Source: Nitrosovibrio tenuis
Lineage (GTDB): Bacteria > Pseudomonadota > Gammaproteobacteria > Burkholderiales > Nitrosomonadaceae
NCBI RefSeq assembly: GCF_900109785.1
Contig: NZ_FOBH01000003.1
Coordinates: 248,001-312,000, forward strand
DNA: 64,000 nucleotides
Reading direction: 5' to 3'
Under the pieces are notes generated by a model, which did no database searches, had not been told where the DNA came from, and saw only the letters and a list, made by a program, of their open reading frames with translations. Below are positions 1 through 9,545 of the stretch, one piece after another. Position numbers and translations under genes: made by a program. The number at the start of each line of letters is the position of its first letter. Positions within the stretch are counted from its first letter, which is position 1.

Positions 1-1067
1 TCCTTAGGGCTTTCAGCATTGCCCATCTCTGCTGTTTGAGCGGGCATAGCCGCTGCTGCTTCTATCAGCCATTCCATCCCTGAGTCTTTAAATGAAAGTA
101 GCGTCTTTTCATCCTTAACATGCAGAGGTGGCGTCAGAGCTTGCACAGACATGCTTCCGCAGTCCGGTTGCATATCCGGCATTGGGGCGTTGTGTTTGCC
201 CGTGTTTTCCCATGGCTCGGTGATTGTTGGCTTGTGATAGAGAATCGCTGTGGGAAAGGTAGTCTGTTTGAACTGCGGAAATAAGTTGTGTGACATCTCT
301 ACGGGGCTCAGAATGAGCCAGCCCCCATGGGTGAGTGACCGATGGAGGTTTCGTCCAATCCTCATTACCCTGTCAGGGCTGAAATACATCAGCACATTGC
401 GACAGAAAATAATGTCCATCGCATCGGCACCGTTGGTGATGCCGGGATAACTTTCCTCGGCGAGATTGAGGTAGGAAAAAGTTACCCGCTTTCGAATATG
501 AGGCAAAAGCTCGAATTGCCCGTTTTTTCTGCGTTTAAAATATAGCTCTTTGACCCAGGCAGGCGTGCCGCGAAATGACCATTCGCCGTATAGACCCGTG
601 GCCGCTTTTTCGAGGAATACGGGGTTGATATCGGTGGCCATTATTGTTGCGGTATCCGGGGCATATTGGCCCAGGCGATCAAGGAGTATAGCGATCGAGT
701 AGGGCTCTTCTCCGGTGCAGCAGCCAGCGCTCCAGATGCGCAACTGCCGATGCGAATGTGCGCATGCGCGCAACAATTGCGGGAAAATATGCTCCTCAAG
801 CACATCAAAATATCCTTTCTCACGAAAAAAGTAGGTCTCGCCCACCGTTAGATGACGAGCGAGTATCTCGATCTGCCGTCGCGTCAGGGAAGCGGAAAGG
901 AGTTGACGGATACAGGATCCCACGTCCATCATCCCAAGCGCAGGCGCAGCGGCGGCAATACGGCGCTCGAGATCACCCCAGCTCGTTGTCGGATAGTACA
1001 AGCCCATCTCCATCTCAAGTAATTGGCTGAGCTGGGGAAGCAGTGGATGGGGGAGAGCGCTTTTCAT
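1..1067 (-). CDS. cheR: CheR-type chemoreceptor methyltransferase (partial, C-terminus off the window)
   Basis: The frame is open from an ATG at 1067 to the left edge, about 355 codons, so the protein is incomplete at its C-terminus. It contains the SAM-binding signature of CheR (RIWSAGCCTGEEPYSIAI, with TGEEPYS), preceded by TVGETYFFRE, and later MATDINPVFL and DIIFCRNVLMYF, all typical of chemotaxis methyltransferases that methylate glutamates on chemoreceptors using SAM. The CheR core is complete near 440, and about 100 further residues follow before the edge, so a C-terminal extension (often TPR in WspC-like proteins) is possible but not visible. It starts 8 bp after the cheW stop, so the two are cotranscribed. 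The Wsp-like assignment is inference from this pairing. Confidence 0.9.
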   Translation of the reverse strand, partial: MKSALPHPLLPQLSQLLEMEMGLYYPTTSWGDLERRIAAAAPALGMMDVGSCIRQLLSASLTRRQIEILARHLTVGETYFFREKGYFDVLEEHIFPQLLRACAHSHRQLRIWSAGCCTGEEPYSIAILLDRLGQYAPDTATIMATDINPVFLEKAATGLYGEWSFRGTPAWVKELYFKRRKNGQFELLPHIRKRVTFSYLNLAEESYPGITNGADAMDIIFCRNVLMYFSPDRVMRIGRNLHRSLTHGGWLILSPVEMSHNLFPQFKQTTFPTAILYHKPTITEPWENTGKHNAPMPDMQPDCGSMSVQALTPPLHVKDEKTLLSFKDSGMEWLIEAAAAMPAQTAEMGNAESPK

Positions 1068-1075
1068 ACGTGGTC

Positions 1076-1528
1076 TCAGATGGCCGAAAGGGCCAAATCC
1101 AGGGAAGCCTCTTCTTCAAGAGAAAGAAATTTGTCGAGATTGTGGATGAGTATCAATCCATCTTCAAACTTGATAATGCCTTCGACGTGCCCGAGGCCCG
1201 GAAGGACATGCTCTGCGGAGATCATGTTCCACTCCGAACATTCGATAACGTCATCTACTGCGTCTGCCACCAGCGCTACGGAACGCCGTTTCGTGCGTGC
1301 GAAAATAAGCCGGTCGGACAGGGAGATTGCCCGTTTCGGCATATTGAAACGCTGACGGACATTAATGGCTGGTATGACCCGGCCCTCTATATTGACTATG
1401 CCGAGCACAATGTCTGGCGCACTTGATACCGGAGTGATGTGGACCATGCGCACCACCCGGTCTACCGTAGACAGATGCAGGGCATAACGTTGGTTATCCA
1501 GAATAAAAACGAGATATTGATTAACCAT
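1076..1528 (-). CDS. cheW: CheW-like chemotaxis coupling protein
   Basis: A 150-residue single-domain CheW protein, the usual length for the family. It opens with QYLVFILDNQRYALHL and contains the conserved VLGIVNIEGRVIPAINVR segment. The family links chemoreceptors to the histidine kinase CheA at the inner face of the membrane. It lies directly upstream of cheR with an 8-bp gap, so this is the end of a chemosensory operon continuing left of the window. A Wsp-type or a classical chemotaxis cluster would both fit; the receptor and kinase genes are outside the window. Confidence 0.92.
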   Translation of the reverse strand: MVNQYLVFILDNQRYALHLSTVDRVVRMVHITPVSSAPDIVLGIVNIEGRVIPAINVRQRFNMPKRAISLSDRLIFARTKRRSVALVADAVDDVIECSEWNMISAEHVLPGLGHVEGIIKFEDGLILIHNLDKFLSLEEEASLDLALSAI

Positions 1529-2176
1529 TCTTAGCCGGAAGAAAACGTCTTCAACTTTTTTACGTCAGCTAACTGGCGCGCTGATGATGTGATATGGCAA
1601 TGGGAATGCCCCTTATGCCAACTGTGCTATTCGATTATTTTGTTTGAACAGAGTAGCGTAACTATGAGACAAGAAAAGCATAACCTTGAATAGCTGTAGA
1701 ATCTTACAGGTCATTATGAGATGCCCTGGCCGGGTTTTATGATCCGGTGCTTCCCTCAAACGCTGGGAATACTCCTTAATGCGAGAGCTGACCCTAAAAC
1801 AGGATAAAACCGCCTGGCGCAAGCGCATCCATCAGGTCAGGAGGGAAACAGCTTTCGTTGTTTTTTTATTGGGTCCCGGTTTTTCCTGGTCAGGCCGCGC
1901 ACATGGGCTTGATCGAAAAAGAACGCGCTTCTGAAATCATCGATGATGTCGGGCCAGAGGTCTTCCGAAAAGAATATCCCTAGGGCAGGAGCTGGCCGTA
2001 TTGTGTCTGATCGTCAAATTCGCCATCTGGTCCATAAACTTTCGGGTATAACTGTAACTGAACTGAAGCTGTGACCGGTCCACTGTCTGGGCAAGTACGG
2101 ATAAGCTGAGAATAGCGCCTCCGCTCGCGGATGAATAGACAGGAATAAACGGAGAAAACTAAGGAAACTCAGGGTC
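1529..2176. other. Intergenic region without a convincing gene
   Basis: The 648 bp between the cheW start and the next gene hold only short reading frames on both strands, without good ribosome binding sites or recognisable domains. The stretch should include the promoter of the chemosensory operon (minus strand) near 1530-1600 and that of the plus-strand gene before 2177. I see no tRNA, terminator or repeat that I can defend. Short open stretches near 1760-1850 and 1905-1980 could be debris of older genes. Confidence 0.5.
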
Positions 2177-3739
2177 TTGCAACAGAGTCTCTGCATGCCT
2201 TTATATTTTAAACGGATTGTTATGTGTTTCGCAAATTCTCGTGTGAATGGATTACGCCGCTGGAACTGGGATGGAGAACGAATTGTTCACGATTCCATCG
2301 TTCCTTCTTCCCGCCCCGTTGTCATGAGGCAAACGGGATGGTATGACATCGACGTGCGCGAGTTTCTGGTGAGCAAGGACAATGCCATCATGCGGCGCAC
2401 CCTCGAACGTGACATACGCAACTTCATCGAGAAGCTGGAAGGCGCTTCGTGGGAGCTGTTCGTATCGCGCGATCCTGGCTCATTTGATCTGCGCGCCTAT
2501 GTCATCACTGAGTTTGTTTCGAAAAAGATCGAATATAGACTTACCGAGGGGCTCGACCCTTGGCAGTTTCCGGATGAGACGCTGAAATTGCGCTCCGGCG
2601 ATTGCGAAGACCGGGCGTTGCTCATCGCCTCCATGTTGCTGGCGAGCGGCATCAGTTCATTCAACGTGCGCATGGCGCTGGGCAAATTCCGCGCATGGTT
2701 CGGCAAGAAGCACGAGGATATCGACCACGTCTGGGTCATGTACAAGGATGAGGCCGGCAAATGGCAGGTCATCGAACCGGCGGCTCATGTCGCCCGTTCG
2801 GAAAAAACGGGCAAAAAGGCGGATAAGCGGGGGAAGGCGCCGCATCTGCCAGACAGCGCCGAATATATTCCATTCTTCATCTTCAACGATGTGCACCTAT
2901 GGACAATGCAGAGCCACATCTGCTACGAAGGAAAAAATGCAATCCGCCTGAAGCAGGACTGGTCGAAGCTCGATCCCAGTTTCGCGGGATGGGTTCATAA
3001 AACCATCCTTAACGAAGCGCTTACTCCGGATGTTTGTCCGGATTGGGTGCTTAAATCCCTCAACCGGCATTTCACCAGCGTCCTGTGGAGAAGAAGCCTC
3101 ACCGTGGATGATGTGGACCTGCCGGGGGGCTACGATCCGAGAGACCACTTCGACAATGGCTATATCGAAGAAAGCTGGAAGCAGGTGGCCGTTCGGTTGG
3201 AGCAATTCAGGACAGCAGGCGTCCGGAATCTGGATCTGTTTCATCGCGCCGCCCATGGCATCGGCGACTTTTATGCTCACAGCAGTTACGGCGAGTTCGC
3301 CGCAGTCCAGAACGGCAAGCTGGCTCTGTATGACCCCAACAATCCGGCAGCATCTCTTCCGCAAGCGCCTGACTATGGAACGGGTTCGGATTTCGATATT
3401 GCTTCAGCAAAATTCTCTACCAATACTGCCTTATGGAAAGGCAGTCCTCAGGAGGCCGCGGCTTTGTGGAAAGGCAAGCTGATATCCGGGCGCTACGCCC
3501 AGAAGAGCGACTCTCATAGCATCGTCGAGAGGATAACCTTCGTCCCCGCAGTTTTGACGAAGGACAAAAGTTTTAAAGCGCGTGGATCGCTTCCCCATCA
3601 TAACGAAATTGCCGTGGACGAGGATCAAGGCAGCAACGTTCTCTATGACAGCGGGAAGTTTGCGGCACAGTACAATCTCAGAAAGGACGCCGCCGTGCGG
3701 CACATTCGTCAGGCGTTTGTCGATAACTGGAAGCCTTGA
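2177..3739 (+). CDS. Transglutaminase-like / HetC-like two-domain protein
   Basis: The protein is 520 residues counted from a TTG at 2177; in-frame ATGs at 2195 and 2222 are equally possible starts and no ribosome binding site decides. Residues about 100-205 resemble the transglutaminase-like cysteine protease fold: the catalytic Cys lies in RSGDCEDRALL (C143), His in DIDHVWVMY (H184), then WQVIEP. Residues about 265-400 carry a HetC / zinc-phospholipase-like pattern: GWVHKTI, HFDNG, and HRAAHGIGDFYAHSSYGEF (H356, H360, D364, H368, E373), the His/Asp layout of the metal site. No signal peptide or membrane segment is evident, so it is probably cytosolic. It stands alone between cheW and cas3. 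The domain calls come from motifs by eye; substrate and role are unknown. Confidence 0.7.
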   Translation: MQQSLCMPLYFKRIVMCFANSRVNGLRRWNWDGERIVHDSIVPSSRPVVMRQTGWYDIDVREFLVSKDNAIMRRTLERDIRNFIEKLEGASWELFVSRDPGSFDLRAYVITEFVSKKIEYRLTEGLDPWQFPDETLKLRSGDCEDRALLIASMLLASGISSFNVRMALGKFRAWFGKKHEDIDHVWVMYKDEAGKWQVIEPAAHVARSEKTGKKADKRGKAPHLPDSAEYIPFFIFNDVHLWTMQSHICYEGKNAIRLKQDWSKLDPSFAGWVHKTILNEALTPDVCPDWVLKSLNRHFTSVLWRRSLTVDDVDLPGGYDPRDHFDNGYIEESWKQVAVRLEQFRTAGVRNLDLFHRAAHGIGDFYAHSSYGEFAAVQNGKLALYDPNNPAASLPQAPDYGTGSDFDIASAKFSTNTALWKGSPQEAAALWKGKLISGRYAQKSDSHSIVERITFVPAVLTKDKSFKARGSLPHHNEIAVDEDQGSNVLYDSGKFAAQYNLRKDAAVRHIRQAFVDNWKP

Positions 3740-4191
3740 GGGTATTTTGATAATGAATGACATTAGCCTAAGCCAAATGCGAGCCATGACGTTTTAGATA
3801 GAATTGTGATGAGATTAGGCAGAATTAATTTATGCAATAATTTTGTTTTTCCCATTTTGATTTCGGACTTGACCAAAGTCATAGTTAGTCAATCGTATTA
3901 CACTCACCAGTTGCAGTTTGGCATCCTCATTTCTCTTCCGTAGGAATACCTCTTTTCAGCAACACGCCATATTGGCTCGAGTAATCAAAATACGTACAGG
4001 ACCAGCTTGGCAGTGGCTTTAACCTCTGCCCCTGGTTGACGGGGTATTTCAAGAGGTGGCGGATAGCTAACTGGAACAGACTGGACTCCGGAATACCCCT
4101 ACTCAGCAATTGGTGTACCAAAGTCCAATGGCTTTGGCTGTACAGCCCCTTCAGAATGAAAAATGCTCGAAGGAGAAGATTGGGGTGCGTA
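3740..4191. other. Intergenic region upstream of the cas operon
   Basis: A 452-bp AT-richer stretch that must contain the cas operon promoter. The cas3 frame stays open back to an ATG at 4036, but residues coded there (TGYFKRWRIANW and following) do not look like Cas3. The opposite strand is also open from 4292 to 3927. Open frames on both strands suggest a coding remnant of unknown origin, perhaps part of a mobile element, but I could not assign a family. No terminal inverted repeats are visible. Confidence 0.4.
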
Positions 4192-6816
4192 ATGCTTGGA
4201 CGCCAACGTCTAAAACTATCTGATTCGTTTACTCCACCGCCTCTGCCATTGGATAAATGCTTGGCCAAGTCCCGCAAAACGGATGAGGGCACCGTACTGC
4301 CTGGGCGGTTAGTACTTAGCCACTGTCAGATTGTCGGTGAAGTAGCACGCGCGATGATGGGCCGCATGCCGGACTGGCTGCGTGCGGAATTGTTTCCTGA
4401 CGGCGCCGAATTGATCGCCGCCGCCCACGATATCGGAAAGGTCAGTCCGACTTTTCAGAAGAAAATTTATAGCGCGCTGTCCCGACAGGATGTGCTCGTG
4501 CTTGCACTGCTTAAGGCACATAACGCCGAGGCTGAGAAATTGTGGGGAGGACACGGCGGCGTCAGCCAGGCAGCGGCGGAAGCTCAGAATATCGGGAAAT
4601 ACATTCCTGAAGTCCTGGGCCAGCATCATGGGTTTTCGCCAAATTTAGTTGCTTATCAATCGGCTAGCGAAGTATTTGGCGGTGAGCCCTGGCAAGCGCA
4701 ACGTATCGAATTGCTGGCGCAGCTCAAGCAAGTCCTGAATGCCGACTTCCCTATTGTGAAAGATGCGTTGCAGGCGCGAGTGCTGGCCGGGCTTACCACC
4801 GTTTCCGACTGGATCGGGTCGGGGTCGTTGTTTGAAGATCCAGAGGGCGATTGGCGGACCAAAATCGGGCAGGCATTGGATGCCGCCGGGTTCATACAGC
4901 CACAGCTGAAATACGGTTCAAGTTTCTTCGAAGTGTTCGGCTTTGAGCCTAAAGCTGCCCAAACGAGGCTGATCGAGGCAGCGAGCCAGCCCGGTGTGTA
5001 TGTGCTCGAAGCCCCGATGGGGCTGGGCAAGACCGAAGCCGCCTTGTATGCAGCTTATCAATTGCTGCAAAAAAAGCGGGCCACGGGCATTTACTTCGCG
5101 CTTCCCACACAGCTGACTTCCGACAAAATCCATGAGCGGGTCAATGCATTCCTGGACCGGATTCTGGAGGATGGCTCGCCTCACAAGCAAGCCTTGCTGA
5201 TCCACGGCAATGCCTGGCTGAAGCAGTTTGAAATGGGCGAGGAAGGCAACCCCGGCGGGGCATGGTTTGCCCAGGCAAAGCGCGGCATTTTGGCACCCTT
5301 TGCGGTGGGTACAATTGATCAGGCCCTGATGGCAGTCATGAATGTCAAACACGGCTTTGTCCGCACCTTTGGCCTAGCTGGCAAAGTGGTGATCCTGGAT
5401 GAAGTCCATTCATACGACAGCTTCACCGGCACGATCCTGGATGCGCTGGTTAAAGCGCTGCGCCAGCTGCGCTGCACTGTCATCATCCTGAGCGCCACCC
5501 TGACACAGGAGCGCAGGGCCAAACTGCTGGGCAGGGCGCCGCAAAAAGCCGCTGGCCCCTTGAGCGCTTACCCTCTGATTACCGCGCAGCCTTATGACCG
5601 CGATCCGGCAGGGAGCGATGCCATGGAAATACCCGTGGAACGGATCCCCGATGTTTTGGTAGCCATTGCCCACCATCTCGAAACCGATGCTATTGAAGAA
5701 GTTTTGTGCCGGGCCGAAGAAGGGCAACAGGTGTTGTGGATAGAAAATACCGTGAAGGAGGCACAAGACCTCTACCGGAAGCTCGCCGCCCGCGCCAGCG
5801 GAATGGGGATGGCGTGCGGGCTGTTGCATTCGCATTATACGAAAGCCGATCGTACCGCCAGTGAAGATGCGTGGGTCACCTGTTTCGGCAAGGGTGGCTC
5901 TGAGTCTCGCGCATTGCAAGGGCGCATTCTCGTCGGCACGCAGGTGCTCGAACAATCCCTCGATATAGATGCCGATTTTCTAGTTACCCGCATTGCCCCT
6001 ACCGACATGCTGCTGCAAAGGCTCGGGCGTTTATGGCGGCACGCGGAAACTTCGCGCCCGCTGGCGGCCCGGCGCGAGGCGTGGATACTTTCGCCTGGTC
6101 TGGCAACGGCCATCGTATCGCCCGAGCTGGCCTTTGGCGCAACGGCGAAGATTTACGCGCCTTATGTGCTTTGCCGCAGCCTGGCGGTCTGGCAGGGTAT
6201 GACGCACGTTCGTTTGCCCGGCCAGATTCGTGAGCTGATCGAAGCGACCTACGACGCACAAGATGAGAGCGAGCATATGGCCAAGCACCTGCACCAAGTG
6301 GAGGCCATGCGTACCCGGCTTGAGCGTCTGGCGTTGCATGGGCTATCGGAAGGGGGCACCACACAGCCCGAAGAAAAAGCCCAAACCCGTCATAGCGAGG
6401 TGGAATCCGCCGAAGTGCTCTTGATTCGCGCCTATCGGCACGACCTCGGAAAGCAAGGGACGTGGGTTACCTTGCTCGATAATGAAAGACTATGGGTTCC
6501 CCATAATGGCCGTTCCCTCAAGCGCAAGCAATGGCGCGAGATCAGCGCAGCACTGATGCAAAACACATTGAAGGTCGCCGATTATCTCGCACCGGATACT
6601 GTCAGTAAAACCCGCATCAACTGGCTTGGTGATTATTTCTATCTGGGTAAGCCCGAATACGAGGAAAGCGTCTTGCTACGCGTGGCATTAGTTGACGAAA
6701 GTGGAGCGGTCACATCCCTCGATAACGGCGCGGTCAACGACAGCTACCGTATCAGCTATGACCCCTCGGTAGGCTACCAAACCACAAAAAAGAAGGAACA
6801 AAAATATGACGATTGA
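4192..6816 (+). CDS. cas3: CRISPR-associated helicase/nuclease Cas3 (HD-helicase fusion), type I-E
   Basis: Cas3 is recruited by target-bound Cascade and unwinds and degrades the DNA. From the ATG at 4192 the protein has 874 residues, close to E. coli Cas3. The N-terminal HD nuclease has H44, then AAAHDIGK (H79, D80), GGHGG and GQHHGF as metal ligands. The helicase follows: Walker A APMGLGKT (274-281), VILDEVHS (DEVH 403-406), then motif III IILSATL, and later GRILVGTQVLEQSLDIDADF and LLQRLGRLWRH. ATG 4192 was chosen because a G-rich stretch (GGGGTGCG) precedes it and because the reading further upstream does not look like Cas3; a TTG at 4249 is another option. It overlaps cse1 by 11 bp. Key residues all appear intact. 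Confidence 0.93.
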   Translation: MLGRQRLKLSDSFTPPPLPLDKCLAKSRKTDEGTVLPGRLVLSHCQIVGEVARAMMGRMPDWLRAELFPDGAELIAAAHDIGKVSPTFQKKIYSALSRQDVLVLALLKAHNAEAEKLWGGHGGVSQAAAEAQNIGKYIPEVLGQHHGFSPNLVAYQSASEVFGGEPWQAQRIELLAQLKQVLNADFPIVKDALQARVLAGLTTVSDWIGSGSLFEDPEGDWRTKIGQALDAAGFIQPQLKYGSSFFEVFGFEPKAAQTRLIEAASQPGVYVLEAPMGLGKTEAALYAAYQLLQKKRATGIYFALPTQLTSDKIHERVNAFLDRILEDGSPHKQALLIHGNAWLKQFEMGEEGNPGGAWFAQAKRGILAPFAVGTIDQALMAVMNVKHGFVRTFGLAGKVVILDEVHSYDSFTGTILDALVKALRQLRCTVIILSATLTQERRAKLLGRAPQKAAGPLSAYPLITAQPYDRDPAGSDAMEIPVERIPDVLVAIAHHLETDAIEEVLCRAEEGQQVLWIENTVKEAQDLYRKLAARASGMGMACGLLHSHYTKADRTASEDAWVTCFGKGGSESRALQGRILVGTQVLEQSLDIDADFLVTRIAPTDMLLQRLGRLWRHAETSRPLAARREAWILSPGLATAIVSPELAFGATAKIYAPYVLCRSLAVWQGMTHVRLPGQIRELIEATYDAQDESEHMAKHLHQVEAMRTRLERLALHGLSEGGTTQPEEKAQTRHSEVESAEVLLIRAYRHDLGKQGTWVTLLDNERLWVPHNGRSLKRKQWREISAALMQNTLKVADYLAPDTVSKTRINWLGDYFYLGKPEYEESVLLRVALVDESGAVTSLDNGAVNDSYRISYDPSVGYQTTKKKEQKYDD

Positions 6817-8308
6817 AAATCGCTTCAACCTTGTCGATGAGCCCTGGATTCCTGTTGTGGATGCGGGGCGAGTCAGCCTGGCACAGTTGTTCAGCCATCC
6901 GGGGTACCGCGCATTGGGCGGCAACCCGGTACAGAAGATCGCCTTGACTAAACTTTTATTGGCCATTGCACAGGCTGCCTGCACACCGGAAGATGATGAC
7001 GAGTGGGTTAGCATCCAACCGGCAGGTCTGGCAGAGAGGTGTCTGGAGTATCTGGATAAATGGCATGACCGGTTTTACCTCTACGGTGAAAAGCCGTTCT
7101 TGCAGATGTCTGCGATTAAAGCCGCTGCCACGCAAAATTTTGGGGCAGTGCTGGCCGATGTTTCCACCGGTAATGCGACCGTGCTTATTCAATCGCAGAT
7201 AGAAAAGAGCTTGACTGATGCAGATAAGTCATTGCTGATTGTGCAGCTGATGGGTTTCGGCTTGGGTGGCAAAAAAACAGATAATTCAATCGTTCTTTCG
7301 CCTGGCTATCGAGGCAAGTTTAATAACAATGGTAAGCCTTCTACGGGAAAACCCAGCGCATCCATCGGCTTTCTGGGATTTTTGCATAGCTTTTTACAAG
7401 GTAAATCCTTACAGGAAACCTTATGGATCAATTTATTTACCCGGCAACAAATTTTCGATCTGGCTATTTATCCCCAAGGAACGGGTACCGCGCCTTGGGA
7501 GCAGATGCCGGAAGGTGAAATTTGTCCGGTTGCCGAAGCACTGAAATCCAGCCTTACAGGAAGACTGGTTCCCCTTTCCCGTTTTTGTTTATTGACGGAA
7601 AGCGGCTTGCATTATTCCGAGGGCATTTCGCATCCGGGCTATAAGGATGGGGTTATCGACCCCAGCGTATCGGCAGATTTTTCGACTAAAGACCCGAAAG
7701 CGATTTGGGTAGACCCCGAAAAACGCCCCTGGCGGTTATTAACGGCATTGCTGAGTTTCTTTTCGCAAACCAATAATAAAAACTTTGACTGCTATCAGCT
7801 GCGTTTGAGTATGAAGCGCGCCATTCCCCATATGCAAATGCTTGGAATCTGGTCGGGCGGTTTGAGTGTCAGCAGTAATGCGGGTGAGCAATATGTTTCG
7901 GGCTCCGATGATTTTGTGGAATCGTTAATCGAGCTTGAAAGCGGCATCCTGGGTGAACTGTGGTTTATCAATCTGCAACTGGAAATGGACGCGCTGGATA
8001 TCCTCTCCAAAACCGTTTATGGCGCAACCTTCAATTATTTTCAAAACCAGAATATGGAAGCCAAGGGGCAGGCTGCACGAGCCAGCAACCTCTTTTGGCA
8101 ACTGTGCGAGCGCCGGTTTCGAGACCTGGTGAATGCTTGCGGCGACGCAGATCAAGCCCGTGCCATGCGCCCCGTTTTCGCCCGGTTCGTCCACAAGGCC
8201 TACGATAGCCATTGCCCTAACGATACCGCCCGACAGCTCGACGCCTGGGCGAAAAATCGGCCCAATTTAAGCAAATACCTTAAAAACCCGACCAAGGAAG
8301 CAGCATGA
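6806..8308 (+). CDS. cse1: Cascade large subunit Cse1/Cas8e (CasA)
   Basis: This 500-residue protein is the large subunit of the type I-E effector complex, which recognises the PAM and recruits Cas3. The family signature is the opening NRFNLVDEPWIPV, followed by PVQKIALTKLLLAIAQAA and QMSAIK, and LMGFGLGGKKTDNSIVL in the middle. Length matches E. coli CasA (about 502). The start overlaps the cas3 stop by 11 bp and the stop overlaps the cse2 start by 4 bp, so translation is probably coupled. PAM-contacting loop residues were not assigned. Confidence 0.93.
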   Translation: MTIENRFNLVDEPWIPVVDAGRVSLAQLFSHPGYRALGGNPVQKIALTKLLLAIAQAACTPEDDDEWVSIQPAGLAERCLEYLDKWHDRFYLYGEKPFLQMSAIKAAATQNFGAVLADVSTGNATVLIQSQIEKSLTDADKSLLIVQLMGFGLGGKKTDNSIVLSPGYRGKFNNNGKPSTGKPSASIGFLGFLHSFLQGKSLQETLWINLFTRQQIFDLAIYPQGTGTAPWEQMPEGEICPVAEALKSSLTGRLVPLSRFCLLTESGLHYSEGISHPGYKDGVIDPSVSADFSTKDPKAIWVDPEKRPWRLLTALLSFFSQTNNKNFDCYQLRLSMKRAIPHMQMLGIWSGGLSVSSNAGEQYVSGSDDFVESLIELESGILGELWFINLQLEMDALDILSKTVYGATFNYFQNQNMEAKGQAARASNLFWQLCERRFRDLVNACGDADQARAMRPVFARFVHKAYDSHCPNDTARQLDAWAKNRPNLSKYLKNPTKEAA

Positions 8309-8859
8309 GTATTGATACCAAGGACCCGTTGCAAAAGACTGTCCCACCTCGCAGCAAAAGTCTGATGTTTGCGGATTACATCATCAACCGCTGCCGGGCC
8401 GACAATGGTTTGCGCGCCGCACTCAAACGCGCCGATAACCCAGCGACCGAATACCAGAGCTGGGAGGTGCTGGCAGGTTTCCATATCAATCTGGAATATG
8501 AAAACCAGCGTTTGCCCCATGCGGCCATTGCCGCCGCTATCGCCCGCTCGAAAATCGACGAAAACGGTACCGCCAAAATCGGCCAGGCCATTGCGCGCTG
8601 TTACGAGGACGGCAATGCCAGCGACCAGGCCAAAGCCAGGCTGCGCCGTTTATTGGCCTGCGATTCCGTGCCGGAGGCCTGCCGCATTTTACGCCCCTTG
8701 TTTAGCCTGATTGAATCGAAGGGCAGCGTGGTTCTTGACTATGCAAGCCTGCTGAACGATTTACTGAGGTTTGGTCATGAGGACAGCCGGGCTCATATCA
8801 AGGCACGCTGGGCGCAGGATTTTTACGGCAAGCCGGCGGAGGGAGGCAAGGATGACTGA
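8305..8859 (+). CDS. cse2: Cascade small subunit Cse2 (CasB)
   Basis: A 184-residue, basic, helical protein in the position and size range of Cse2, the small subunit present in two copies in I-E Cascade that stabilises the R-loop. Segments such as NGLRAALKRADNPATEYQSWEVL and AKARLRRLLACDSVPEACRILRPLFSLIES fit the family. It overlaps cse1 by 4 bp and the downstream cas6e by 8 bp. Identification relies partly on gene order because the family is weakly conserved. Confidence 0.88.
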   Translation: MSIDTKDPLQKTVPPRSKSLMFADYIINRCRADNGLRAALKRADNPATEYQSWEVLAGFHINLEYENQRLPHAAIAAAIARSKIDENGTAKIGQAIARCYEDGNASDQAKARLRRLLACDSVPEACRILRPLFSLIESKGSVVLDYASLLNDLLRFGHEDSRAHIKARWAQDFYGKPAEGGKDD

Positions 8860-9490
8860 AGACGCCGTGGCTTATGCCAGCGTGTTGCGCTTGAGCCGTG
8901 CCGACATGAACATCCTGGGCATCAAGGATGCTTATGCCCTGCACAAGGTCGTGTATGGATTATTTGAAGATACGCGTTCCCATGCCGAGAAGCATGCCAG
9001 CATCCATAGCGGCATTATCTATGCCGACAAAGGCGGTGACTTCAATACGCGCCAAATCCTCATGCTGTCCAATCGCAAGCCGCATCAAACGCCGCAGTTT
9101 GGCAAAGTACAAACCCGGATCGTTCATTCAGATTTTCTGGCGCATGAGCATTATGCCTTTGAAGTCACGCTCAACCCCGGCAAGCGCGACAGGCAAACGG
9201 GCAGAGTCGTGCCGCTTAGAGGGCGTGAAGGCATCGAGCAATGGTTCAGGGCACGTGCGCCGAAATCCTGGGGGTTCAGTGTCAATGCCGAAAACCTGCA
9301 AACCCGGCAAATCAGCGTGCAGAGTTTTGAAAAATCCGGCAAAACCGTCACCCATGGCAGCGCCACACTCAGGGGTGAGCTCATAGTCACTGACAAAGAT
9401 CGTTTTTTTCGGAGTTTTACCCAGGGCATAGGACGAGGCCGGGCATTCGGCTTCGGACTGCTGCAGATCGTGCCCTTGGCCGCTATTTAA
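8852..9490 (+). CDS. cas6e: CRISPR RNA endoribonuclease Cas6e (CasE)
   Basis: This 212-residue protein is the metal-independent RNase that cuts the pre-crRNA at each repeat hairpin and stays bound to the 3' handle. Features: N-terminal DAYALHKVVYGLFED, where H31 sits in the place of the catalytic His of CasE; the C-terminal glycine-rich loop GIGRGRAFGFGLLQI typical of Cas6/RAMP proteins. The ATG at 8852, after GGAGGCAAGG, overlaps cse2 by 8 bp; a longer frame from 8771 lies within cse2 and is less likely. The gene lies between cse2 and cas7, whereas in the E. coli layout it follows cas5. Confidence 0.9.
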   Translation: MTEDAVAYASVLRLSRADMNILGIKDAYALHKVVYGLFEDTRSHAEKHASIHSGIIYADKGGDFNTRQILMLSNRKPHQTPQFGKVQTRIVHSDFLAHEHYAFEVTLNPGKRDRQTGRVVPLRGREGIEQWFRARAPKSWGFSVNAENLQTRQISVQSFEKSGKTVTHGSATLRGELIVTDKDRFFRSFTQGIGRGRAFGFGLLQIVPLAAI

Positions 9491-9545
9491 TTCGCCGATC
9501 AATTTCCACCGATTCAATTTCATTCACTTAAAAGGAAATAAAAAA

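Noticed and set aside
1700-1980. Possible transposase remnants in the gap after cheW
   Set aside because: Short basic stretches faintly recall transposase helices, but no motif, repeats or frame of useful length supports this.
4036-4191. Start of cas3 at 4036
   Set aside because: The extra 52 residues are unlike Cas3 N-termini and the same DNA is open on the other strand.
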